Below the pieces are notes generated by a model. That model did no database searches. It worked only from the letters and a program-made list of their open reading frames with translations, and was not told the origin of the DNA. The position numbers and the translations under genes were made by a program. A stretch of DNA of 64,000 nucleotides from Pseudotamlana agarivorans (GTDB lineage: Bacteria; Bacteroidota; Bacteroidia; Flavobacteriales; Flavobacteriaceae): contig NZ_JAHKPD010000011.1 of assembly GCF_018860245.1 (NCBI RefSeq), positions 303,667 through 367,666 of the forward strand, given 5' to 3'. Every line of letters begins with the position of its first letter. The stretch's first letter is position 1. Of the stretch, positions 27,275-35,420 are shown piece after piece.

Positions 27275-28054
27275 TATTTTAGAAAAGTGGAAGAACAAGG
27301 CTATATAGAATTAAGAGTGACTAATAAGGATAATACCTTAAGTCCTAAAGACATTGATATTAATGAGGTAAAAGACTTTATATCAGATGTTGAAACATTC
27401 TTGTATCCAAATCGAAAGGAAAAACAAAATCGACCACATATGTCTTATGACATAGAAGAAGGTTCTGCCAAGCACAAATTCTTTTTACCAATTACAGCTG
27501 TTATATTATTCAATGGATTAACAAGTGAAATCAGAAGTAGAAACAACCTTGATTTTCTTGACTATAGAAGACAGTCTATAATTGATAAATTCCAGAAAAA
27601 AGCAGTTAAGGAAGGTTATATAATTGAGTTCAATAATTCAATTTCAGAAGAGTCATCATTAGTTATAGATTATTCTACAAATTTCGAAATGATTGCTCCA
27701 ACTTTTTATGAAAGCGAATTTTATCTTTATGGTGAAATTTATCAAGAAGGTGGTAAAAATCCGAATTTACATGTTAGCACTAAAAAGTATGGTAATCTAA
27801 CTATTTCTGCAACGAAAGAGCAGATAATGAATGGCGAAAAGAAGACGTATAAACCATATGGAATAAAAGTCAGAGGTAAGAAGAGCCTTGAAGACCATAA
27901 ATTATCTGATTTAGAATTAATTGAATTTATACAATACAAACCTGTTTTTAATAAATCTCTTTTGGAAAAGGTTATTGAAAAGGCTTCTGTAAATTTGAGT
28001 AAAATCACAAATGTTGATACTTGGATTGATGATTTAAAAACAGATGGAATATGA
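27272..28054 (+). CDS. unrecognised 260-aa protein coupled to a PIN-domain protein
   Basis: I do not recognise a named family. An N-terminal helical part (about 25-110) contains FLYPNRKEKQNRPHMSYDIE and EEGSAKHKFFLPITAVILFNG. A beta-rich part (about 120-205) follows, with YGEIYQEGGKNPNLHV and LTISATKEQI, then a short helical end with DTWIDDLKTDGI. The layout suggests a small barrel for RNA or protein binding. Its stop codon overlaps the PIN gene start by four bases (ATGA), as in many toxin-antitoxin pairs, but it is much longer than usual antitoxins. The start is uncertain: TTG 27272 lies in a promoter-like box and GTG 27287 is the alternative. Confidence 0.72.
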   Translation: MYFRKVEEQGYIELRVTNKDNTLSPKDIDINEVKDFISDVETFLYPNRKEKQNRPHMSYDIEEGSAKHKFFLPITAVILFNGLTSEIRSRNNLDFLDYRRQSIIDKFQKKAVKEGYIIEFNNSISEESSLVIDYSTNFEMIAPTFYESEFYLYGEIYQEGGKNPNLHVSTKKYGNLTISATKEQIMNGEKKTYKPYGIKVRGKKSLEDHKLSDLELIEFIQYKPVFNKSLLEKVIEKASVNLSKITNVDTWIDDLKTDGI

Positions 28055-28533
28055 AAGGAATAAGTAGTGTTCTTTTAGATAATTCTTTCTGTATTCGATT
28101 ATTAAAATCAGATGATGAATACCATCAAAATGCGAAAGATTACTTTGAGTATTTTTTAGAAAATGGAATAGAAATGTATCTTTCTACTATTGTAGTTAGT
28201 GAATATGCTGTTGGTGATGATCCAGATAATCTACTTTCACTTAATGCTTTTAGATTGTTAGAATTTGATTATGCAGATGCTAAAACTGCTGGTAGCTTTT
28301 TTTTAGAACTCAAAGGAAATGAAACTTTAAGGGAATCAGAGCAAAGAAAAGTTATAATCAACGATATTAAGTTATTCTCTCAAATTCATAATAGAAAAAT
28401 TGATGCTTATATCACAAAGGACAGGAAATCGTTAGGAAAAATGATTGAACCTTTGGGAAAATCACATAATTTAAATTTCGAATTTATTGATTTAACAATT
28501 CCCCTCAATGATAAATTAGGAAGATTGTTTTAA
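28051..28533 (+). CDS. PIN-domain protein, putative ribonuclease (VapC-like)
   Basis: A 160-residue protein with the pattern of a PIN nuclease. Asp10 is in the opening strand (VLLDNSFCIRLL), Glu51 in the conserved VVSEY helix start, Asp105 in INDIKLFSQI and Asp124 in ITKDRK. This four-acid arrangement coordinates metal in VapC toxins and related endoribonucleases. It overlaps the preceding gene by four bases and ends 37 bases before a terminator, so the two form one transcription unit. A role as toxin or RNA-processing nuclease is inferred from fold and arrangement only. Confidence 0.8.
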   Translation: MKGISSVLLDNSFCIRLLKSDDEYHQNAKDYFEYFLENGIEMYLSTIVVSEYAVGDDPDNLLSLNAFRLLEFDYADAKTAGSFFLELKGNETLRESEQRKVIINDIKLFSQIHNRKIDAYITKDRKSLGKMIEPLGKSHNLNFEFIDLTIPLNDKLGRLF

Positions 28534-28570
28534 TTCTATCAAAATTGTATTCAGGTTGTTTTAACTAAAA

Positions 28571-28596
28571 AAAAGCCCTTCGAACGAAGAGCTTTT
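28571..28596 (+). terminator. terminator after the PIN-domain gene pair
   Basis: Stem AAAAGCCCTTCG against CGAAGAGCTTTT (one mismatch) with an AA loop and A/T runs on both sides, so it may act in both directions. It also overlaps the end of the doubtful minus-strand ORF at 28595-28900. Confidence 0.7.
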
Positions 28597-28900
28597 ATAT
28601 AATTGAATGCCTAACAGGTAGATTAGATATGTTCGTTGTCTTACTTTCTAAATTTTCAATATTTTTTTTCATCATAATTCCCTCCTTTTCTTTATTTATA
28701 TTCTCGTTATTAAATATTTCAATATTGTTGTAGCTCATTACAAGCTGTTTGGTATATTCGTACGAATGTAAAGTATACATTCCAGTTAAAATTAAGTAAA
28801 ACACTATGACAAAGAACAATTTTATTCTGTTCCAAACCTGCGACCAGTAGTCTGCGAATTTGTTAAACAATAATATACTAAAAAAATCTGAATTAAACAA
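28595..28900 (-). CDS. possible small single-pass membrane protein (doubtful)
   Basis: A 101-residue frame opening with TTG. It has one good membrane helix (about 28-44, LFFVIVFYLILTGMYTL), preceded by an aromatic/basic stretch and followed by a Lys/Asn/Glu-rich tail. No family is recognised, base composition is as AT-rich as the spacer, and its stop lies in the terminator hairpin. It could be a real gene of the accessory patch or a chance frame. The remaining spacer 28901-29178 shows nothing I can assign. Confidence 0.3.
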   Translation of the reverse strand: MFNSDFFSILLFNKFADYWSQVWNRIKLFFVIVFYLILTGMYTLHSYEYTKQLVMSYNNIEIFNNENINKEKEGIMMKKNIENLESKTTNISNLPVRHSII

Positions 28901-29178
28901 GTATTTGTTTAATTATTTTCAAAGTAAATGTTCTTCGGAATAATTCAGTTTGTTTCGAAGTGCGATTTTTAAATTACAGCCAACAAGAATATATAAATAA
29001 CATTATACTCTCTACTCCCAAATACAAACCACACAACAGATATACCCTACACTACAGTAAAGAAATTTCGTATAAACAAACTAATTAAACCACAAACCAT
29101 AGTGAAAAACTTATGTTTCATACTTTGGTTTAGATAAATATATACTACGATCAACTGAAATATTGAAGTTATTATTTT

Positions 29179-29778
29179 TCACAAGCTGTCTTTCTTGCCA
29201 ATGAGAATTGCTTTTTCTAGCCACTTGTTTTTCTTCTCTGAATCTGTAAAAACCACAGAACCAAAATAGTACTTACGTTTAAATTTAATTCCTGTAAATC
29301 TAAAAATATCCTTCATCATTCTTCCTCCTGGATCTTTGTCTATCCATTTCATAAGTAAGGGAGGTGCGTCCATTGTTGAAATAATTGAAGCGGTTCTTCC
29401 TGTAAGAAGCTTTTCTACATTTGGAATTTTTCCGAAATAGGGTTTATGGTATTTGAAGGCGAAGTGAGAAATAATAATGACCTCCAAAAACAACTTCAAT
29501 AATGCTGGTGGTGAAGCCCAATATGTTGGATATGCAAATACCAAGTGATGACTCCATAGTATTAATTCTTTAGAATTTCTTAAATCTTCAGAATCGGGTA
29601 TAGAATCGTGGTTAGTATCCCATGTGTATTTTAGCCAGGGTTCTAAATCTAAATCATGTAAGTTTATGATTCTTAGGTCTACTTCATTTTTATTAGCACC
29701 TTCCATGTATTTCTCAACGAGTTCATTACAAAAACTTTCTTCTCTAGGGTGTGCTTTAATTATTAATATGTTTTTCAT
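29179..29778 (-). CDS. NAD(P)H-dependent oxidoreductase, flavodoxin-like fold
   Basis: A 199-residue member of the NQO1/MdaB/KefF (Flavodoxin_2) family, FMN-dependent quinone or nitro reductases. The N-terminal NILIIKAHPREESFCNEL phosphate loop, the central HHLVFAYPTYWASPPALLK stretch and the C-terminal FRFTGIKFKRKYYFG segment match the family. Substrate is unknown. It stands alone at the right edge of the accessory patch. Confidence 0.88.
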   Translation of the reverse strand: MKNILIIKAHPREESFCNELVEKYMEGANKNEVDLRIINLHDLDLEPWLKYTWDTNHDSIPDSEDLRNSKELILWSHHLVFAYPTYWASPPALLKLFLEVIIISHFAFKYHKPYFGKIPNVEKLLTGRTASIISTMDAPPLLMKWIDKDPGGRMMKDIFRFTGIKFKRKYYFGSVVFTDSEKKNKWLEKAILIGKKDSL

Positions 29779-29900
29779 GTTGTTTGTGACTGATACTAAG
29801 AGTCGTTATGTGATTCAATTTTTATACTGGTGTCTCGTCACTAAAGTTACTAAATAGAAAATTAGTAAGATTTCACCTAGCAACCCTATTGTAATAAAAC

Positions 29901-29951
29901 AAGAAAGCAGAAAAGCACTAAACTTTAAGTTTAATGCTTTTCTGCTTTCTT
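29901..29951 (-). terminator. strong bidirectional hairpin after the 298-aa lipoprotein gene
   Basis: A stem of more than 20 bp, with few mismatches, built from GAAAGCAGAAAAGCA and its complement, 22 bases past the lipoprotein stop codon. A and T runs flank it. Confidence 0.75.
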
Positions 29952-29972
29952 TCACTAAGGCTTATTAAAATA

Positions 29973-30866
29973 CTAATTAATCCATAAAGCCAACAAATAT
30001 TGATTTATATAATTATCTAAAGCATCGGAATAAAACATAACAGAGATACTATGTCCTTGGTTATTATCATGAAAATACACATATTGATATAAACCTTGAG
30101 TTGATGACGTAGGCGCTCTTATTTCTGTTTTAATACTTACAAGTGGTGAAGGCAAGGTACCTGTATATGTAAAAGACGGCATACCTAACTTATCAACTAT
30201 TTCATCCATTTTTCCTCTTTCTGAACCACTAAAATCAAGAGTATCATTGATTAAATATGGATAAGGTTGAATGATAACGTCTCCATTGTATGATTGTAAA
30301 ATCCTACTGTATGTATTGATCTCTGCTGAAGTAACGATATTTGTTTGCGTATTTACGATGAATAAAACACCAAAATAATAGCCCCAGGTCTCCTCATTTC
30401 TAGTAGTATGGAATAATTTTCCATGCGGCTCTCCTAAGACTTCTAAAAGCCTTTCGGTGGTATCAACGTCAATCTTAATACCTTCAACGATATTAGAGTT
30501 AACAACACCATGTTCAACAAACTCTAAATCTACAGATTTTGTTTCGCTAGTTCCTCCATTGGACAGCTCTACACTCACACTACCTTCTAAGCCTTTACTA
30601 GCGCTTATTTCATAAGTTGTTTTATCAACTTTATGAGACGATATACTAGGGTCTGAAAAAACAAACTCAACACTACTAAAGTGGCTAGCATCAATGGTTA
30701 ATGTAATAGGTTCATCTGTAAACGATAAGTATTCAGAAACCGTTAAGCTATTAAATTCGACCGGAGTCATTGACTCTTCATCACTCGACGCATCGTCATC
30801 ACTAGAACAGGCAAGGACAAAAAATGCCAGCATTAGGCCCGTAAGAATTAAGTTCGTTTTTTTCAT
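29973..30866 (-). CDS. lipoprotein of unknown function
   Basis: A 297-residue lipoprotein from the ATG at 30864-30866 (MKKTNLILTG, lipobox VLACSS, lipidated Cys near 19), followed by an Asp/Ser-rich linker (SSDDDASSDEES) usual for exported bacteroidete lipoproteins. The next 100 residues look like an Ig-like beta domain (SVSVELSNGGTSETKSV). The C-terminal part (HGVVNSNIVEGIKIDVD onward) is unrecognised. The frame extends 15 residues further upstream, but those are not signal-like. Confidence 0.7.
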   Translation of the reverse strand: MKKTNLILTGLMLAFFVLACSSDDDASSDEESMTPVEFNSLTVSEYLSFTDEPITLTIDASHFSSVEFVFSDPSISSHKVDKTTYEISASKGLEGSVSVELSNGGTSETKSVDLEFVEHGVVNSNIVEGIKIDVDTTERLLEVLGEPHGKLFHTTRNEETWGYYFGVLFIVNTQTNIVTSAEINTYSRILQSYNGDVIIQPYPYLINDTLDFSGSERGKMDEIVDKLGMPSFTYTGTLPSPLVSIKTEIRAPTSSTQGLYQYVYFHDNNQGHSISVMFYSDALDNYINQYLLALWIN

Positions 30867-31074
30867 TTGGTTATATGTTAGTTGAGTAAATAAAACAAGT
30901 ATGCCACGCACCTATTTTATTGGAATGGCGAAATATAATATGTCTATCAATAAATCAGAAATTTTATGGTGAGAAAATTCAATAATTATCAAGTTGAAAA
31001 TAAAATAGAAATAATCAAATAAATAATATTGGGATTAGGCTAAACCAGTACGTTTTAATTATTATGAAGCTGCA

Positions 31075-31176
31075 CCAAATTAGCAAATACGCCCGCGTTA
31101 AGGATTGAGGCATTGTTGGAGCTCCTCGCAGAGAGCGACTGCCAAAAGCCTGACCCGATAGGGTAACGCCCAAATA
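31075..31176. repeat. G+C-rich conserved-looking spacer element
   Basis: The 322-base spacer 30867-31188 holds a block much richer in G+C than its surroundings, with AAGGATTGAGGCATTG, GAGCTCCTCGCAGAGAGCG and AAAAGCCTGACCCGATAGGG. A small hairpin ACCC-GATA-GGGT lies at 31153-31164. From memory, closely similar blocks recur downstream of genes in other Flavobacteriaceae, so this may be a dispersed element or a structured transcript. No reading frame of note crosses it. Confidence 0.4.
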
Positions 31177-31188
31177 AGTTGTAGGAAT

Positions 31189-31476
31189 TTAGAATTTTCG
31201 TCGCACAGAGCCGGTGAAATCTTCTAGATCTTCTTTCACCTTATCAAGTTCACTCTTTACATCTTTAGTGATGCTGGTATCGATACCGCTATTTTCGGCG
31301 GTTTTGGTGATTTCGTGTTTGATGTCGTTTGAAGCGTCTTTAAGCGTACGCATACCTTTACCTAAACCTCTGGCAATTTCTGGTAACTTATCGGCACCAA
31401 AAACCATAATAGCAATAAATAGTATGAAGGCTATTTCTGCGCCGCTAATAAATAAGAATGTTGCTTGCTGTATCAC
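31189..31476 (-). CDS. tatA: Sec-independent protein translocase TatA/E
   Basis: A 95-residue single-pass protein of the twin-arginine export pathway. A membrane helix at about 9-26 (FISGAEIAFILFIAIMVFG) is followed by the Phe-Gly hinge at 26-27, the amphipathic helix ADKLPEIARGLGKGMRTLKD and a charged tail. It opens with GTG at 31476, only four bases from a TATATTTG promoter box, so the message may be leaderless. tatC is not in the window. Confidence 0.92.
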   Translation of the reverse strand: MIQQATFLFISGAEIAFILFIAIMVFGADKLPEIARGLGKGMRTLKDASNDIKHEITKTAENSGIDTSITKDVKSELDKVKEDLEDFTGSVRRKF

Positions 31477-31480
31477 GCTA

Positions 31481-31488
31481 CAAATATA
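31481..31488 (-). promoter_or_regulatory. -7 promoter element directly at the tatA start
   Basis: TATATTTG on the minus strand, four bases before the GTG start codon. If transcription begins about seven bases from the box, the transcript starts at or next to the GTG. Confidence 0.45.
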
Positions 31489-31513
31489 CTAAGTTGTTTT
31501 GTTAGAATAAAAA

Positions 31514-31538
31514 AAAGCCGATTTTAAAAATCGACTTT
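31514..31538 (-). terminator. terminator between the M1 peptidase gene and tatA
   Basis: Imperfect hairpin around CGATTTTAAAAATCG with AAA/TTT ends and an A run on the plus strand (T run on the transcript), 28 bases past the peptidase stop codon. Confidence 0.55.
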
Positions 31539-31565
31539 CTTTATTACTTTTTATGTTAATTCTTA

Positions 31566-33872
31566 TTAATTTCCTGATTTACTTTTAAAGGTATCAAAAT
31601 CACTTGGTTGCTTAACTGCTGGCCAGGTGTTATTGCTGGTATCAATATCGGCAGTTTCTTCGTTTGGATCTATTTTAATAGACACGATTTCCTTTTCTGA
31701 AGCAATGGCTTTTGATACTTCCTTATCATTTAATCTCCAAATTTGCGCTGGGTATGTTTCGCTTTTAGTAGTTCCATCAGCATAGGTATATTCAACAATA
31801 ACCGGCATCACTAAACCTCCTGGTTTATTAAAAGTTACACTATAGAAATACTTTGGATTTTTAAGTTTTGCACGCTCTTCTGGTGTAAAATTATCCATAA
31901 GGTATTCCTTTAATGTCGTGCTATGATCTAGCAGTTCTCCTTGGGATAATTCATCCTTATAGTCGTCACTACCTTCTTCAACCATATAAACTAACGGTCG
32001 TATATTTTTAATATCAAAACCTTGCGCTTTGGCCAACTCTTTTATTGTAGCATTTGGCTCTGAAGACACATAGAATTTTTTAACGTCTTTGATACCTATA
32101 TCCACCCAATCGGTAGTATAGAACCAACCTCTCCAGTACCAATCTAAATCGAAACCTGAAGCATCTTCCATCGTTCTAAAGAAATCTTCTGGAGTTGGGT
32201 GCTTAAATTTCCAACGGTGTGCATATTCTTTAAAGGCATAATCGAACAATTCGTGTCCCATTACGGTTTCTCGCAAAATGTTTAAGGCTGTGGCTGGTTT
32301 TCCATAGGCATTATTTCCAAATTGGTAAGTATTTAAACCTTTGGTCATGATTGGCGCTATAAAATCTTGATCCCCTCCCATATAAGGTATAATCATTTTT
32401 GCTGGTCCGCGATCTGATGGGAAATGCTTGTCTTTTTCCGATAATGCGGCTGGGTATTTTTTACCAAAATCTTGCTCGGCTACATACTGAACAAAGGTAT
32501 TTAACCCTTCGTCCATCCAAGTCCATTGGCGCTCATCACTATTTACAATCATTGGAAAGAAGTTGTGTCCAACTTCATGAATAATAACCCCCATCATACC
32601 ATATTTAACACGATCGCTATACGAGCCATCTTTCTCTGGACGGCCGTAATTCCAGCAAATCATAGGGTACTCCATTCCTTGACGTTGTGCATGCACCGAA
32701 ATGGCTTTGTGATAAGGGTAATCGAAAGTCATTCGAGAATAAGACTCTAAAGTCGTCGCTACGGCTTTTGTAGACCAATCTTCCCAAAGCGGGTTTCCTT
32801 CTTTAGAATAAAGCGAAACCGCCATAACATCTTTACTTCCTATTTTCACAGCCATCATGTCTAAAATATATTTTCTAGATGTTGCAAATCCAAAATCACG
32901 AACGTTTTCTGCTTTAAGTTTCCAAGTTTTAGTCTTTTTAGAAACAGATTTCTCACGCGCTTCTGCCTCTGCTTGAGTCGCGATAATTACAGGTTCAACA
33001 AAAGACTTTTTTGCCTGATCGTAACGCTTCATCATGTCTTTAGTGTATACCTCTTTTCTATTGGTAAGCACGCCGGTTCCATCTAATATGTGATCGGCTG
33101 GTACAGTAATATTTACTTCATAATCTCCAAAAGGTAATGCAAACTCATCACGCCCCCAGAATTGCGAATTTTGCCAGCCTTCGACATCACTGTAGACTGC
33201 CATTCTTGGGTAGAACTGTGCAATTACATAAGAGCGATTTCCGTTTTCTGGAAAGAACTCGTATCCTGATCGTCCGCCTTCATCAACGTGGTTATTGATA
33301 TTGTACCACCATTTAATTGCAAAAGAAAATTTACCGCCACTTTTTAAAACTTCTGGCAACTCAATACGCATCATGGTTCTATTAATCATGTGAGGCAAGG
33401 CATTCCCGTTAGTTAATGTCACTGCTTCAATATGAAAACCACGATCTAAGCCATTTTGTAAATACTTATGTGTAAAGTCATTTGGTAGAGCAAAAGGATC
33501 AAAACCTGATGGCTCTATTAATGGTGATTTTGAATCTTCTGAACGTACATTTTGATCTAATTGCACCCATAAATATTTAAGATCATCTGGAGAATTATTG
33601 GTGTACGTAATGGTTTCATCGCCGCTAATTTTAGCTGCCTTATCATCTAACACAATGTTCATTTTATAATCGGCCTGTTGCTGATAATACGCTGAACCTG
33701 GAGCTCCTGAAGCCGCTCTATACATATTAGGCGTAGAAAACTCATCGTATAATTGCTTGAATTTGTTAGCATTTGTATGTCCTGTCTTTGCTTGTTCTTT
33801 CTCTTGCTCTTGCGCATACATTCCAGAAGTTACAAACACTAATGAAAGGCAGAAATAAACGATTTTTCTCAT
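31566..33872 (-). CDS. M1-family zinc metallopeptidase
   Basis: A 768-residue exported aminopeptidase-like protein. Signal peptide 1-20, then an N-terminal beta domain resembling M1 proteins (MNIVLDDKAAKISGDETITY). The zinc site is HEVGHNFFP with the distal glutamate in WMDEGLNTF, 18 residues on as expected. A C-terminal region from about 600 is rich in charged residues. Large secreted M1 peptidases with this organisation are common in flavobacteria. The DUF6702 gene lies directly upstream in the same direction, a frequent pairing. Confidence 0.9.
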   Translation of the reverse strand: MRKIVYFCLSLVFVTSGMYAQEQEKEQAKTGHTNANKFKQLYDEFSTPNMYRAASGAPGSAYYQQQADYKMNIVLDDKAAKISGDETITYTNNSPDDLKYLWVQLDQNVRSEDSKSPLIEPSGFDPFALPNDFTHKYLQNGLDRGFHIEAVTLTNGNALPHMINRTMMRIELPEVLKSGGKFSFAIKWWYNINNHVDEGGRSGYEFFPENGNRSYVIAQFYPRMAVYSDVEGWQNSQFWGRDEFALPFGDYEVNITVPADHILDGTGVLTNRKEVYTKDMMKRYDQAKKSFVEPVIIATQAEAEAREKSVSKKTKTWKLKAENVRDFGFATSRKYILDMMAVKIGSKDVMAVSLYSKEGNPLWEDWSTKAVATTLESYSRMTFDYPYHKAISVHAQRQGMEYPMICWNYGRPEKDGSYSDRVKYGMMGVIIHEVGHNFFPMIVNSDERQWTWMDEGLNTFVQYVAEQDFGKKYPAALSEKDKHFPSDRGPAKMIIPYMGGDQDFIAPIMTKGLNTYQFGNNAYGKPATALNILRETVMGHELFDYAFKEYAHRWKFKHPTPEDFFRTMEDASGFDLDWYWRGWFYTTDWVDIGIKDVKKFYVSSEPNATIKELAKAQGFDIKNIRPLVYMVEEGSDDYKDELSQGELLDHSTTLKEYLMDNFTPEERAKLKNPKYFYSVTFNKPGGLVMPVIVEYTYADGTTKSETYPAQIWRLNDKEVSKAIASEKEIVSIKIDPNEETADIDTSNNTWPAVKQPSDFDTFKSKSGN

Positions 33873-33977
33873 ATGTATTCTATTTTAAAACTAAATAATT
33901 TGTTTGGTTTAGGTTCGTTTTATTGATTTTATCATTAAAAGTTAACGAAAGTACTCAAATTCAAAAGCAAATCCTTA

Positions 33978-34484
33978 TTATTTCTCGAATTTTAACATGT
34001 AATAATCCTTTTGAGGATATAAAATGAAGCTTTTTTGCTTAGAATTGATCTTTGTTTTAATGATGTTTTGTTGATCTTCAAAAACATCAAAGAGTATCCT
34101 ATTCGTTATGCCGAAGGTTTGTATAGACTGAACACCTTCAATTTCTAAGTAACACTTCATAACATCGGCTTCATAAGCTTTTCCTATAAATTTAAGTTGC
34201 ATATCTGCCCCATTAATATGAATTTTTAATTTATCACTTAAATAACGCCCTATATAAGCGTCGGCTTCTGGGGATTCGTTTTCACCAGCTAAAGTGATGC
34301 CATCATCATAACGCTCACGTAGTAAACGCTCAAAATCATCAATAAAAATTCTAGAAATGATTTGGACAGATGCTTTCTCTTCGATGTACTCTATTTGAGT
34401 GACACTTATATAGTATTTATGTAGGCTAGAAAATGCGCAAAGCGGAAGGATAAGCAACAACAGCAATAACTTATTCAATTTCAT
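33978..34484 (-). CDS. DUF6702 family exported protein
   Basis: A 168-residue protein with a signal peptide (LLLLLLILPLCAFSS, cleavage near 20). The mature part begins HKYYISVTQIEYIEEKASVQ and runs as a mostly beta fold through FIDDFERLLRERYDD to KDYYMLKFEK. As I recall this is the DUF6702 family, often encoded next to M1 peptidases, as here. Function unknown. Confidence 0.8.
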   Translation of the reverse strand: MKLNKLLLLLLILPLCAFSSLHKYYISVTQIEYIEEKASVQIISRIFIDDFERLLRERYDDGITLAGENESPEADAYIGRYLSDKLKIHINGADMQLKFIGKAYEADVMKCYLEIEGVQSIQTFGITNRILFDVFEDQQNIIKTKINSKQKSFILYPQKDYYMLKFEK

Positions 34485-34560
34485 TCGGAGAATTTTTTGG
34501 CTAAATTAAAGATTTTAAGGGCATAAAGATAATTCTAAACAAATTGAAACGGATTATCCT

Positions 34561-35310
34561 CTAATTTTCGAAGCTTTCAATATATTGATTATACTTCTTT
34601 TCTAAAAACTGAAATATTTCAAAATCTGTTTTATCCTGACAAGCTTCTTCGAAATTATCGTCTTCCTCGCAGAAATAGAAAAAATCGTTTCTTTTATCTT
34701 CTGGTAGGTTGTATAACTCAAAAAACGTTTCGGAATATCTTAGTTTAACTTTTCGCAATAACTCTGACTTTCTTTCCATTTCAACATGTGCTTTTAAAGC
34801 TTTGGTGTGCCCTGAAATTGCATTTATTAGAGTCACAGGATTTAAACCGCCTCGTGAGGCATCCAATAAGCGTTCACTTCTTGTAGCAAGTTTTCCGGTA
34901 TAACCAGGAATACCAACATCATAAAAATTAATGGGTGCTTCTCCTGTTGTATTCTTAACATCAGACATTAGATCACCGGTTAGCACCTTTCCTATAGTCA
35001 CTTCATCGAGCTCATTAATTTGTGATTCTAGGTGAATTACTATAATTTTATTTTTTAAGATCACTTCTGAAACGACCAGTTCCTGAGGCTTATGCTGTAT
35101 GGATGAAAACATCAAAGTATCATTCAACTTAACAGTCATCGTAAACTCGCCCCGTACATTGGTAGTCGTAAAAAGCTGATGGGTTTTATTAATAACATGA
35201 ATATTCTCGATATTGCCATCACTTTTAATCCTTCCGAATAAATCAACAGATTGAGAAGAAGCTAAAAATACCCAAGAAAAAAATAATACACATAGAATAA
35301 TACGCTTCAT
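34561..35310 (-). CDS. exported carboxypeptidase-regulatory-like domain protein, paralogue 1
   Basis: A 249-residue protein with a signal peptide (1-19) and an N-terminal CarboxypepD_reg-like beta-sandwich (about 22-105, GRIKSDGNIENIHVINKT, NVRGEFTMTVKLNDTLMFSS). Unlike SusC/TonB receptors with this domain, there is no plug or barrel. After EVTIGKVLTGDLMSDVKNT comes a helical, acidic C-terminus (FYFCEEDDNFEEACQDK). The next upstream gene has the same build, so this is a tandem duplication. Function unknown. Confidence 0.78.
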   Translation of the reverse strand: MKRIILCVLFFSWVFLASSQSVDLFGRIKSDGNIENIHVINKTHQLFTTTNVRGEFTMTVKLNDTLMFSSIQHKPQELVVSEVILKNKIIVIHLESQINELDEVTIGKVLTGDLMSDVKNTTGEAPINFYDVGIPGYTGKLATRSERLLDASRGGLNPVTLINAISGHTKALKAHVEMERKSELLRKVKLRYSETFFELYNLPEDKRNDFFYFCEEDDNFEEACQDKTDFEIFQFLEKKYNQYIESFEN

Positions 35311-35420
35311 TGTTGGTTTGGTTATAATACCATTTTAATTGGTATAACAACAAAAAACGTCTTTAAACTCTTAAAGAATTATTAAACAGCTGGTAAGATT
35401 AAGTTAAAAACGATGAAGCA

